From Drechmeria coniospora (lineage: Eukaryota; Ascomycota; Sordariomycetes; Hypocreales; Ophiocordycipitaceae), in NCBI RefSeq assembly GCF_001625195.1, contig NC_054389.1:6506520-6570519 (forward strand): a DNA stretch of 64,000 nt, written 5' to 3'. Shown here one piece after another: positions 35,596 through 46,422 of this stretch. A program made the position numbers and the translations under genes. Positions within the stretch are counted from its first letter, which is position 1; the number at the start of each line of letters is the position of its first letter. Under the pieces are notes generated by a model that saw only the letters and a program-made list of their open reading frames with translations, ran no database searches and was not told the origin of the DNA.

Positions 35596-36627
35596 CGGGC
35601 GCGAGGCAAAATTTCGTCGTTTGATGGTCATCGACTGGTGTACGGAGTTATGGTTGGTGGCTTCCTGCATAGCCTGCATGCCTTGCCGAGAATGCGAGGG
35701 GTTGTTCTTGCGGATGGTGGCAGAATCACGCACCGAATCCGCACACGAACCTGAATATTAGTTCGTCCTCGTGCGGTCCAAGGGGTTTGGTTGGACGTCC
35801 GACGCGCAGCCGTTTGGGATGCACGATATACCCCTTTTGCTTCCCATCCCCACCAATCCAGCGGGCCGTTGATGACTCCGTCTGGGGCCAGTGAATTAAA
35901 AAAAGAATCTAGCCATGGCGGGATATGGTTGCATAGTTATGAATATAATCATATCCATACCTGCACAGCACACAAGCGCATACATGGTCAAGTAGGTGCA
36001 CGGATCTGCGTAGATGGTCTACTCCAAAGTGTTGGGCGTGAAGTCAAACCTGCGTTGAGAATGCACCGACCGTCGCGTTCTCAACAGGAGAGGTAGCTAC
36101 ATAATTTGTGCTTCATATGGAGTACGGAATACAGGCAGATGGATTAATCCTCACAAAACGCAGGCATAAAAAGAAGTGGTTATTTGTCTTGCTCGGCCGC
36201 AGGTGGAGTTGTGATGTATTGCAGCAGGTGTAAAAAAGTAAGTAACTACTAATAATGTGCCTGCAAGTTGAATTAAGTACAGCAATTAAGCAAGTTAAGT
36301 AAGTACTTACACACGCACAACTGTTCGCTTGCTTCATCGAGCGCAGAATCATGCTACTAATAAATACACACTTCGCTCATCCGCCACCGATGATTAAACC
36401 TGATTCAATAAAAAAAAAGATAGCGATAGACAAGACAGACAGACGACCGATGAAACCACCCCCCAAAAATGCGCACAACAATTGATCGATGTTGGAGGTG
36501 TTAAGTATATGTACAGAGTATGGAGTGAGTATGGACTACTTACTGTACGTCATTGTTCCATGAAGGAAGGGAGGAGGGAGAGAGAGGGTGGTAGGTTAGG
36601 TAGCTAGCTGGACGCGCAAAAAAAGAC
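35596..36627. other. Intergenic between GUT2 and tRNA-Thr, turning A/T-rich
   Basis: Base composition drops clearly from GC-rich to A/T-rich past about 35880, with AATAAAAAAAAAG-type tracts near 36405. A few TACGGAAT and AAGTACTT words occur. No gene is recognised. Confidence 0.5.
36618..36624 (-). terminator. RNA polymerase III T-run terminator of tRNA-Thr
   Basis: Seven consecutive T residues on the tRNA strand begin four bases after the mature 3' end, the normal pol III stop. Confidence 0.8.
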
Positions 36628-36713
36628 TGCCCCCACGCTGGATCGAACAGCGGGCCTCGTCATGCCTCAACTAGTAGTACGAGTGACGCGCTCTACCACT
36701 GAGCTATAAGGGC
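36628..36713 (-). tRNA. tRNA-Thr (anticodon CGU) with 14-nt intron
   Basis: On the minus strand the sequence folds into a full cloverleaf: acceptor GCCCTTA with TGGGGGC, D arm GCTC-AGTGGTA-GAGC, anticodon stem CGTCA/TGACG, variable loop of five, T arm CGCTG-TTCGATC-CAGCG and discriminator A. The anticodon CGT occupies 36681-36679 with T33 before it and A37 after it. An intron of 14 bases (CTACTAGTTGAGGC, 36677-36664) follows position 37, the canonical site. No CCA is encoded, as usual in eukaryotes. It decodes the threonine codon ACG. Confidence 0.95.
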
Positions 36714-38665
36714 ATTTGATGCATGTATCCTCAATTAATACATACTATGAATAACACATTAGGCGCATGCTGATTACTATTCCCCTCCTTCGTTATTCTC
36801 CCACTACAGTCCATCGATGCTGACATCTCCAACCGCAGCATAGTCGTCATTTGCTGATGACAATGTCTCACGCCCTTGACGTCTTGCGACACGATCAATA
36901 ATGACCTGATGTCGTGTCGGATACCGCCGAGGCGCTTGAAAAAGTGTGCGACGCACAGGTGCGACAGTTGTTACCTCTAACCCAGGTCAAACTGACATGT
37001 TTACATTCGGGTTTCAACGCGCCCCAGGAGACGCTGTCGACGAGTCAATTCATTGCTCGCTGTAGCATGTTTCCCGACCAATTTCATTTTTTACTTCGTA
37101 TCGGCCCATCGCCACCGGATCGAACCAGCTCCATGGGAATAGTCATTCGATCAACAGGCTGCTGCCTCGGAGCCATCACTTCCGATGCCAAACGAGAATA
37201 GCGTGGACGGGGGCGTGGCGTCTGACTCTCGGGAGGTGTCATGACTTGTTGCGGGAGGCAGCAAGCAAAGGCCACGAACGAGGGAAACAAGAGTGGCGGA
37301 GTGAATGGCAACACGAACAGTCCACAATACCTTTGACCGGCGCTCCCAATATCACCATACGCGCCGTTTTCTTGGGTGTTGCCCACTGCACCAACGGCAA
37401 AGTTGAGCCCAGGCGGTCTGGCAACGGGCCGGGCAGGGCAATGGAGGGGTTGAGGCATCAACAGACGAATCTCGGTCGATGAGTCAATCGTACCCTATTT
37501 CACGACAGAATCTGCACGATCGTGGGCAACTTGACAAGAGAATCACCTAGTTTGTCTTGCATGCTGTGGGGGTTGCATCACCAGCTGCGGATGGGGCACG
37601 GCGTAGGACTTGGATGCGCAAGGAGTGCTCACTCACACGGACAAAGGTTCCGATGGTAAGTCGCCTTCAGAAACGCTCACGGCTACTCAGTCGAACGACG
37701 ATGCCACGCACTGACTGAGCCGACTCACCACGTCTTCGAATGCGAACTGCCGAAACAATGTTGATACGTGCCTGTGGTCTCCTGTCGACGGTCGACTGGC
37801 CACGACGGCCGCGGTTTGCGATAGAGTAACAATGACTAACCGACTTGGAGAGGGAAAATCTCAAGAGCCTGTCGAGGTTTCAGATAGAGGAGTCTTGGTC
37901 ACACCCAGGTGCGGGAGCAAGCACGAGTCAATAGGCATCGCGAGACAGGGAATCGCAAAGAGGAGGCGGCAGCGGCCGCATCCCAACCTTCACAACCCAG
38001 GAGCGCAACGCGTGCGGAAGTAAAGGGTAGTTAGTGCTCATATTGTCCGACGAGAAAAAAACTTTAATGTCTGTAGATGGCGATGGATCTTGTCCAACCT
38101 TGCTTGGAGATTCTTGCGAGGGAAGAACGCGGGTGCTGCGCCGTGGTTGTGGAATGTGTTGGGAGCGGCAGGTATTCTCAAGGTGAAACGACGTGTATCT
38201 GGAGAGATAGGTATCGGTTGTAGGGAGGGAAAATGCTAGGTGCGCTGGCATCATGCGACAGGCAACCCGTAATAGGTGGTGAGCAGCACCGGCACGACGG
38301 TGGCATGAAACATGTACCTGTGCATCAGCACTTGGCGCGGAGTACCCAGTACATCCGGCTGCAGGCGCCGTCGCCCGCGCCGGTTGTACATCTACATGGA
38401 TGCGCACTCGCACCCGTAGGTCCAGCGCTACATCTCTTCCGCCCCCCCTCCGGCCTCGCCATCCCGGCACTATAATTTAGTGCCTATGCTTCTGCTCCTA
38501 GCAGTGCCAACCGCTGCAATGCGTGCGTGCTGTGGCGATGGGCTCAGTAGAGACTCGGCCAAAGGTGCACAGCGCATGGATCAATATTAAACGGGATGAA
38601 TGCCAGCTGCCCGTCCTCGCCATTTCGAGGAAAAAATCTGCCATCGCCATCACCGCTCCATACAA
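36714..38665. other. Gene-free region between tRNA-Thr and the FAR1-domain gene
   Basis: Short frames such as 36914-37201 (+) and 37928-38470 (-) show no family resemblance and no splice-compatible neighbours, so they are not called. The region has mixed base composition and little of the GTAC motif. Confidence 0.45.
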
Positions 38666-39376
38666 ATGGATCTCAACCTCATCATCAACGTAGCCGACGA
38701 CGAGGCTTCCCGCAACGACACGGTTCATCGCGTCAGCAGCCAGGAGCCTTCCGGCAAGTCCAGCTGCAGCGAGGCCAGCAGCGAGGCCAGCAGCGAGACC
38801 AGCAGCGACGATGCGAACGACACGCCCACGATTCCTACGCCGCCCACGCCTGGCGTTTTCGACAGCTACGAGAAAGTATACGACTTTCTGCAGTCCTTTC
38901 ATCGCAACAACGGGGCCGGAATCATAAAGAGGACGAGCGGCAGGACAAGACACGACTTTGGCCAAGGCGAGCAACCCACTCGCATCGTCTTCATATGCGA
39001 CCGCGGCTTGCGCTACATCTCCAAATCTACCGGCCTCCGGAAGGTGACTTCCCAACGGACCGGCTGCCCGTATTCGATCACGGCGTTTGCCACCCAGAAA
39101 ATGGAATGGAAGTGGTCGTATCGGGTGACCAACGGTTCCCACAACCATGGTCCGTCCCGCGATCCGTCCGCTCACAACATCCATCGGCGACGTACAAAGG
39201 AGCAGAAGGAGATTCAGCAAATCATTTCCAAGAGCATAGGCACCGCGGCCCGCGACATGGACTCCATCATTCGCGAGCAATCAGAACAAGTATATACGTA
39301 TTTTCGCATTCGGGACATATACAACGACCGCCAACGGATCAAAAAAGACCTACGCAGGGACAGGAGCACGTCCTAG
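38666..39376 (+). pseudogene. FAR1/WRKY-GCM1-type zinc-binding N-terminus of a Mutator-like transposase, truncated
   Basis: The reading frame encodes 236 aa: an acidic Ser-rich leader with a short repeat (SEASSEASSETSSDD), then a FAR1-type DNA-binding domain with ligands in the order Cys (FICDRG), Cys (TGCPYS) and His-x-His (GSHNHGPS). The tail IISKSIGTAARDMDSIIREQ...RDIYNDRQRIKKDLRRDRSTS resembles the segment that joins this domain to the transposase core in fungal Mutator-like elements. The frame stops there at TAG, yet the same frame continues with ALARLLSEHDMNDDGH, the type of sequence expected next. No transposase catalytic domain follows. It is therefore probably a broken element, though a domesticated stand-alone FAR1 protein is possible. 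Start chosen at the ATG of MDLNLIINVADD; an in-frame ATG-less extension exists upstream. Confidence 0.65.
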
Positions 39377-41188
39377 GCCCTGGCGCGCTTACTTTCCGAG
39401 CACGACATGAACGATGATGGCCATGTTTCTGCTCAGCGCCGGATAAGTACGTGGAGGGTGACGTTGTGGTAATGGGATGTGTGAAAGACTCGTTTCAAGT
39501 TCCAGCCTTGTTTGTTGACCATCTTGAATTGATTACCGGGACTAGCGAGGCGCAGCCGATGTTGTATCGAGTAGCCCTTTAATCAAGCTGCGTAGATTGC
39601 GGGCCATGAATACGCACTACATTTGGCCTGGTGCCTAGGAGCCGAGAGAAAAAGGTTGTCCAGAAACTTGCCCACTACCAGCAGAGACCTGTGATGGAGC
39701 ACGTTTGTTAGTGCTCGCCAGTACGATGCTAGGAGCCTCAGCACATTCGAGAGGCCGGGGAGATTGCAGCTCCGGGCCCCCTAGCTCGAGAGGTGCTACT
39801 GCCATCACCAATGTCGAATTTGAGGCGTGCCGTTTGCACATGCATAATCTCCGTCGGAACGGAGTACTCTTACGCTGAGTACAAGTACAAAGCGCCGGCC
39901 AAGTTCCGGTCCCGGCGGAGGATTCGGCGGAGATGCGGGGGCCGTTTAAGTGGAGACTTCGGATGGAAGCCGGAGCCGGGAGTGGATCAACGGAACCCAT
40001 TATGGACCGCGAGTTTTTGTCAAGGGACGAAATGTCACGTCTCGACACATCATCAGCCATCTTTACTGACGAGTTGGTGAACGATGCTGGTTCTGGAGAG
40101 TAAACCCGTGAATGTAAGCGAGCATCAGTTGATACAGTACGCGTCCTCGTTCAAGTTCCCGACGTCCTCCTCCTTGGTCCCGAAGCAGCAACAGTTCCCC
40201 TTTTGCTTGTTCGCCTCGTTGACCTCCAGGAATCTTGTGCGGCCTCTTCAGCTCTCACACACGGTAACGCGCGTGGAATATTTGTAAAAAAATCCATAGG
40301 CCCTTTTTGGACATGAACAAGCTTGGTTTGATTTGGTAACCGATTGGATCCATTGTACCAGGTAGCTATTGATCCTACGAACCCCCCCCCCCGGAGGTTC
40401 GGTGATCAAGGTAGGATACAGTGATTATGAGATGATGGACCTCGTTGGTGTAGAGAGACATCTGTACCATGTCACTGGCTGAAATCGTACCGCCCAGTCG
40501 AGACCATCGGCTTCTTTCCGAGTGTGACACAGATCGCCGTTTCCGCACATTTGTTGTCCCATCCGAGACTGCTCATGCACACCCGGCAAATTCGATCAAC
40601 CAGACTTGATACCCCTGCATAGATGTATAGATCACTAAAAGGTAGAGCAGGCAGAAAGTGGCCGTTGCCGGCTCCCACGCGACCTTTGCCCTGTCAACAT
40701 GTTGCCTTGCCGATATGTGTTCAGCTGATTGTGCCCGAGTAGAAAAAAAGTTCCAGCAGATGCTCTCAAAACCGCCATGAGGTGGGACGGTGTCTGATTC
40801 TGGCAAATATTGGTTTTCGTACAAGTGCCATGTAGATTCAGCCGCTGGCACAAGGCTCCTTGGCAGCGCCAGGATTGAGTCGTAGCGAGACTGGGCCACC
40901 GCCAGGATTCTCGCAGCAGCGGCAACAGTTGTCTTGGTTGAGCCAAAGCAGTGTCATGAGGAGGCCAGACAGTGTGAAATGAATCGATTGATGCGATGGA
41001 AGCACTCCTCAATTTTGATGCATAAGCTCGGCAGTAAAAGTGGCGCGGAACGCGTGTATGTAAAGGCCAATGTGATCGAGGATGCCGTCATAAGGATGCC
41101 TCCCCTTCCATACACTACTGCGCTACTGTAATTGTTACCTCTCTGGTATCTGGCCCCTGAGTCGTCGGCAGAGCCAACTTGCGGCATC
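39377..41188. other. Gene-free region between the FAR1 fragment and the FAD oxidoreductase
   Basis: The first part may be decayed transposase sequence. The rest holds only short frames without recognisable character. A run of 12 C residues lies near 40384. Confidence 0.45.
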
Positions 41189-42900
41189 ATGCATCTCCAT
41201 TTCACCACCATCATCTGGACCGTCGCCTTCGCAGCCAAGGTGAACGCGGCCCTGGCCGCTGATGTGAAAGCCGTTTGCTCGACCTTGTATTCGAGGTATC
41301 CGACGCTGCTCGTTTGGGATCCTCTCGGCCCCGAAGCCATCTCGTCCATTTTGCGCGCCGAAAACTACTACAGCGCCCATTTCGATTACTGGAACGCCGC
41401 GAGCTCCCGTAACCGCCCGTCCTGTGCCTTTTTTCCGTCAAACGCAGAACAGGTCTCTTTCGCCGTCCAGACTCTCAACGCGCATCCTGCTGTCAGGTTT
41501 GCGCTCAAGTCAGGGGGTCACAACCCCAATCTGGGCTTCTCCAACGTCGACAAGGGTGTGTTGATCGCCTTTCGGCCAAACTCGCAGTTCGCCTATCCTT
41601 CTCCCGACGGCCAGAGTGTCGTGGTGGGAGCCGGATGCAAGTGGGAGGACGTTTACGCCGTGCTGGAGCCCCTGGGGAAGACTGCCGTCGGCGGTCGGCT
41701 CGGCGATGTCGGCGTCACAGGCTTCGTTCTCGGCGGTGGGCTGTCGTATCTGTCGGCCCAGTACGTAGGTCAGCTTCATCTAGCTTGCCGGCATAATATC
41801 TGACGGCATCCAGGGATTGGCGTGCGATAATGTGGTGAGTTTCGAATGCGTCTTGGCAAACGGTACCGTTGTCACGGCCAGCTCGTCGTCTCATCCGGAG
41901 CTATTCTTTGCGCTGCGCGGCGGCGGTAACCAGTACGCCATAGTGACGAGGATGACGCTCAAGACGTATGACATCGGCGAGCATGCAACGATCTGGGGCG
42001 GTGTTCGAACGTATGCTGCCGGCAGTCAGTCGGAGATCCTGTCAGCTGTCACCAACTTCACGGCCGGAAACAGGGACCCAAAGGCTGCTATCATTCCGAC
42101 GTTCAACTACGCAGCCATACTGGGAATCAGCATCCCCGTTGCTCTTGTCTTCTTCTTTTATGACGGGCTGATGCCTCCTGTCGGCGTCTTCGACAACTTT
42201 GACTCAATTATGCCCCTGACAGACAACACGAGGAGAAGAAGCTACGGGAGTCTCACAAATATGGTGCTTGGCGGCAACCTGAAAGGGCTGCGGTTTCAGA
42301 TCCGCGAGAACACTTTCCCGAATATGCCGGCAGAGGCCATGCATGCGTTCCTCAGCGACCACTCGATGCTCATGGACAAAAAGTCTGCCAAGGGTGCCAT
42401 CCTGGACCTCATAGATGTCAGGCTAATGTCGTTTGCCGTCCAACCAATGCCACGAGGAATTGCACAGGCTTCCAGAGCCCACGGTGGTGGGGGAAATGCA
42501 CTGGGCTTAAAGCCAGAACACGGAGACCGCGTCTGGGTGGAATACGACATCGCTTGGGCGAGTCCTCTGTGCGACGAGCAGTGCCCGGCGTACTTTGTCA
42601 AGGCCGTAGAGTCGATGCACGAGCTGCATACTAAAAAGTATGCTGGGATTGCGCCGACACATTACGAGCAAGGCGACTTGACTTTTGTTAGGTATGTGCC
42701 CCAAGTTGGGGAGGGCAGCAATATTCATGCACTAACAACGACCCAGCTATAATCCAATTTTTATGAACGACGCCATGTACGACCAAGACGTCCTGAGGAG
42801 CTATGGATCGGAGAACTACGCGAGACTACGATCGACCCACGAAGTCTATGATCAGCAAGGCTTCTTCTCGAAAAGACAGGGAGGATTCAAGTTTGGGTGA
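41189..42900 (+). CDS. Secreted FAD-linked oxidoreductase (berberine-bridge-enzyme-like)
   Basis: Exons 41189-41764, 41814-42691 and 42747-42900 give 535 aa. A signal peptide (MHLHFTTIIWTVAFAAKVNA) precedes a PP-loop FAD-binding domain: CAFFPSNAEQVSFAVQTL, KSGGHNPNLGFSN with His111 as the likely covalent FAD ligand, VVVGAGCKWEDVY and GRLGDVGVTGFVLGGGLSYLSAQYG. The substrate domain follows, and the C-terminal exon gives the BBE-type end (VSYNPIFMNDAMYDQDVLRSYG...LRSTHEVYDQQGFF). Such enzymes oxidise sugars, alcohols or natural-product intermediates; the substrate cannot be told. A second cysteine in the usual CxxV position for a bicovalent flavin is not evident. It sits alone in an A/T-richer stretch. 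Confidence 0.9.
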
Positions 42901-45056
42901 TCTGGAAAAGTAATATGAACATCCGACGGCCAGAATGAAGTCAAGGCATGGTTCCCCGTCAGTCCTTGTATGTTACGAGGTGGCGATCGTATGCGAAGCT
43001 GTGCTTAAGTTCGTACATCATGCTGGCCAGTGGAAGGGCCAAGGCGGCAGTGGCACCCGCGATGCCGTCTCAGTCAAGCAGCACAAGACACTGGGTAAGA
43101 GTGCAATTATTACATTAGTGCTGCGACGCTGCGTTGCCATATATAGCGATCCTATCGGCCAGGCAATGCCCCTGTACAGTAGCAGCATATAGGCCCAAGT
43201 CGTGGAGTGTATCGACCATAGTCCCTCTTAAATGGCTCGTGCAATTGGAGGGCCAAAACGCCGGTAATGGCCTAGAATTGCGTCCCAGGTGGTCTGCTGG
43301 GGTACTTGCACGGAGAGAAATGCGGTCATCTACGGAGTATACGAATGCACATATACGGTAAGTACGGGAATCTAGAACGCCCATCGATCGATTTCTTGAT
43401 GCTACGCAATCATGCAATCCTCGTAAAAGCACCGTTCCATCTTCGTCAGCCGAGGCAATGCACGACTGCACTCGGTTGGGGAAGCTCTGGCCGACCCCGC
43501 GAAAAGCTCATCCGTATATACTGGACAGTGTCGTTGCATCTGCTTTAAAAAGCCGAGTAATGGTCACAGAATAGTGCAAAGCCTTGTATCGGGAGTAAGA
43601 AGCATCTTGTATGCAGCCTTCTGCAACGCTACTTGCATAGAAGCTGACACTGAACGGCATCCATTCCGATGAAATTGTACTTTTCATCAACCATTTGATA
43701 ATTCACCCCATAACGCAGCCAAGACTGCAAATAGCTACCGTATTGGTACCACTTTACGTTGATATCATTTTGGATGCAAATAAAAATTTGCTAAGCATAT
43801 TTATTTTGCACTCATTCTCATACGACACGCGGCAACACCTCCGGTGAAAACAAAAGCTTCAGGGACGATGTAGAACTCATGATGGAAGGAAGGGTTAGGC
43901 TACAATTCAGCTTGCAGTAAACATATTTTCGTCTTTATAATCTCCTTGCGTGAATAAAGGCTTGCCTGAGAAAATCCATCATCAAAACTGTGGAAGAGTA
44001 TTCGTCAATCCAACGATTTCGATCAAGTATAAATCAGTCTCAGATGGATGGATGATCCGGGATGCATTGAAGGAGATACCTTCTTTTTGTACATTGCCAA
44101 TGCGCCGTCAAAGCCTTCTAGACCATAGAAATGATTGCAGTGTTACGAGTAACATCGACAAAACGTTGCTGTCAAGCTTGCGGGGAAGGAGGGGGGTTCC
44201 CATATTGATGACAGCAACGAGTGCTTTAGCATTTGGGGAGGGGGTTCTTGGGTCTATCGTTTGGCTACGATTTGCATGCTGAGGGTTTAAGATTGTTTTG
44301 AGCATCACGCGTACTCACGACGCGACGACTTTAAATAACAGGAGGCGTATGAAAACGTGCGTACTTTGTCCCTCCGCTGTAGCTGCCTGCAGCACCGTCT
44401 CTTAATTGGACCATGACTGCACCAAGGAGGCTTGGAATCATGTTCCCGTAGCGGCAAGACAGGTGATTAGAGACGCATAATTACACAAGTCTTGCATATA
44501 TGTAAGTGCAGCCATGCAATTACGTCAAAGACTCCTCTCCCTTGCAGCCTCAAACATAGCGTCGTACTTGCTCGTGTTCATCTTCGTGTTCCCTGCATCC
44601 GTTGCTTCATCATGCATGACACTGATGCTGTCAACCGATGGGCAGATGCAGGAGAGAGACGAAGGGGAACTCCTCATCAGATATTTGTAATACATGCGCA
44701 GAAAGGTCACGGGTAACGTCTCGTACTTATCAGTGTGTGGCTGGTAAAAATTCCGAGCTTGCAGCGCATGGCAGCAGCTCGCCTTGAGTAAGATAAATTG
44801 ACATTTCGCTCTACGGTGCAACAAATGCAACTTGATGTACTCGTAGCAGTGCCATCGGCATAAAGAAATGAAGGCGCTTGGTCTCGCCGACGCAGCCGCT
44901 CCTTGACGACTATAAAGGACACTTTGCCCACCCTTCTCCTGCCTGCCTTTCTAGAAAGTACATCATTCTATCCAATCATTTCTGATTCATCCCAGAAACA
45001 GAATCGATCCTGGGCTACTGTAATTAGCCACGAATGCTACTTCGCCGTTGGACAAG
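42901..45056. other. A/T-rich gene-free region
   Basis: The part 43700-44500 is clearly A/T-rich. Frames such as 43950-44282 (+) have no family resemblance. I see no transposon, RNA or repeat array. The last 150 bases are the promoter of the secreted protein gene that follows. Confidence 0.45.
44911..44917 (+). promoter_or_regulatory. TATA box of the secreted protein gene
   Basis: TATAAAG lies about 146 bases before the start codon of the small secreted protein gene, a plausible distance for a fungal TATA promoter. Confidence 0.5.
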
Positions 45057-45715
45057 ATGAAGTTCATGCATATTATGGCTCCTCTGCTGTTCGCCGGTGT
45101 CGCCACCGCCGAGCAGATTCAGTCCAAACCTTTTCATCTGCTGGTTCGCTCCAAGCACAGGTCCCTTCACAACCAGAAGCTCGCCGCCTGCCACAGCGGT
45201 GCCGCCACCCAGTCGCTTTGTCTCACGGGCGACACCGGCTCCATGTTCTACCTCAACAGGACCGAGGGATCTCAGTCACCCGTCAAAAATTTGCAGCCTG
45301 CCGGCAAGCTCATCTGGAACCTCCCCATACAAAATGGTATGACCTGACCTTCATCTAATTTATATACACATGCAGATGCTTGCGTCTCACACATTCCATA
45401 GGGCCCGTGTCCCTGTCCATGAGCTTTCACGTCGAACCGTCCAGCAACGTTGCGCTGCCGCTGTTCGAGCCCAGCGACATATCACAGCTCGTGGCCTTTG
45501 ACAAGAAAGACCGACTTGCCATCCTCAGCTACCTTGATGACACGCAAAAGCCTCCCAAAAGCGAGGCCCTTGTACTCAAGAACTGGTATGCATGCATGAC
45601 TTACTACTCCGGCTATCGGTACCAAACCTTAAGCTGGGCCCTGGGGTCCAAAAAGATCAAACCGGAGAACCCCAGCTGCAAAAAGGTGAAGGTTGAGCGC
45701 AGGTTTCTTCTGTAA
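45057..45715 (+). CDS. Secreted protein of unknown function (DUF7907-like)
   Basis: Two exons (45057-45336, 45402-45715) give 197 aa. The signal peptide MKFMHIMAPLLFAGVATA is followed by EQIQSKPFHLLVRSKHRSLHNQKLAACHSGAATQSLCL. That block (KPF-L-V-S, then A-C-H-GAA...LCL) is familiar from a large group of fungal secreted proteins with one conserved domain of unknown function, about 200 aa. I associate it with DUF7907 from memory, not from a search. The second exon carries VAFDKKDRLAILSYLDD and NWYACMTYYSGYRYQTLSWALG. Cysteine pairs suggest one or two disulfides. No catalytic motif is visible. It may act outside the cell or in host contact. Confidence 0.8.
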
Positions 45716-46422
45716 GCCATCAAAGCATTTCATCCGTGAGCCGGGTTGCGGAGGCCATCGGCGGGCTGTCGCGCCCCCGCCGCGCTGTTAGTAAGGACGC
45801 AGGCATGCATGGATTGCAATTACAACCGGAAATGTCATTCTAGGCGGAAGCTGGATGCGACTTTTGGTTCCCGTCCTTTATATCCTGCGAGCGTCGAAGG
45901 GGGAATATGATCGTGGACAACGGTCATTGAAAGGGGAAGGTTGTTGGCGAAAATGAGGGGGGTGCGTTCAAGTTACTGTCATGATCATCACGAGATCCAG
46001 CAGGAGGCCGTGAGAAGTCACTGCTAAATATTGTCATCTCTTGCTTCTAGTTCGACGCTGCGCTGGGGAATTCTAGCATCATGCGAGTCTGGGACTATGT
46101 AGAGTCATGTTGTACCGCCGCATTTCCAAAACGAGCAAACCTTCCCAAACGCCGGGCGCCAGATATCAAAACGATCTGAAGTCCTCATGGTGGTGGGCGC
46201 GAACTGGTGCAGCTGTAAGCATAAATCCCCACGAGCCAAAGACAGGGCAAAACAAAAAGTCGAGACCGTCCATGGGCGGCAAGGGGCAAACCGTCTGCAA
46301 TGGACGCCTGTGATAAACGGCGGAGTCCCGACCATGACGGCGGATGTTGTCGAAGCCTCGTACAAACATCGCCTAGTCAGCAGGCATCCATTAACTCGAA
46401 CGGCAAAATAGGTGATGGCCGC
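45716..46422. other. Intergenic, convergent 3' ends
   Basis: The gap lies between the secreted protein gene and the amine oxidase gene. No gene or RNA is recognised. Confidence 0.5.

Noticed and set aside
36914..37201. Possible 95-aa protein beginning SDTAEALEKVCDAQ
   Set aside because: The frame starts at GTG, has no motif and no neighbouring exon that would extend it.
38596..39417. Second long frame overlapping the FAR1-domain gene
   Set aside because: Out-of-frame shadow; only the other frame shows the Cys-Cys-His-His zinc pattern.
43950..44282. Possible 110-aa protein
   Set aside because: A/T-rich random-looking frame with no recognisable feature or promoter.
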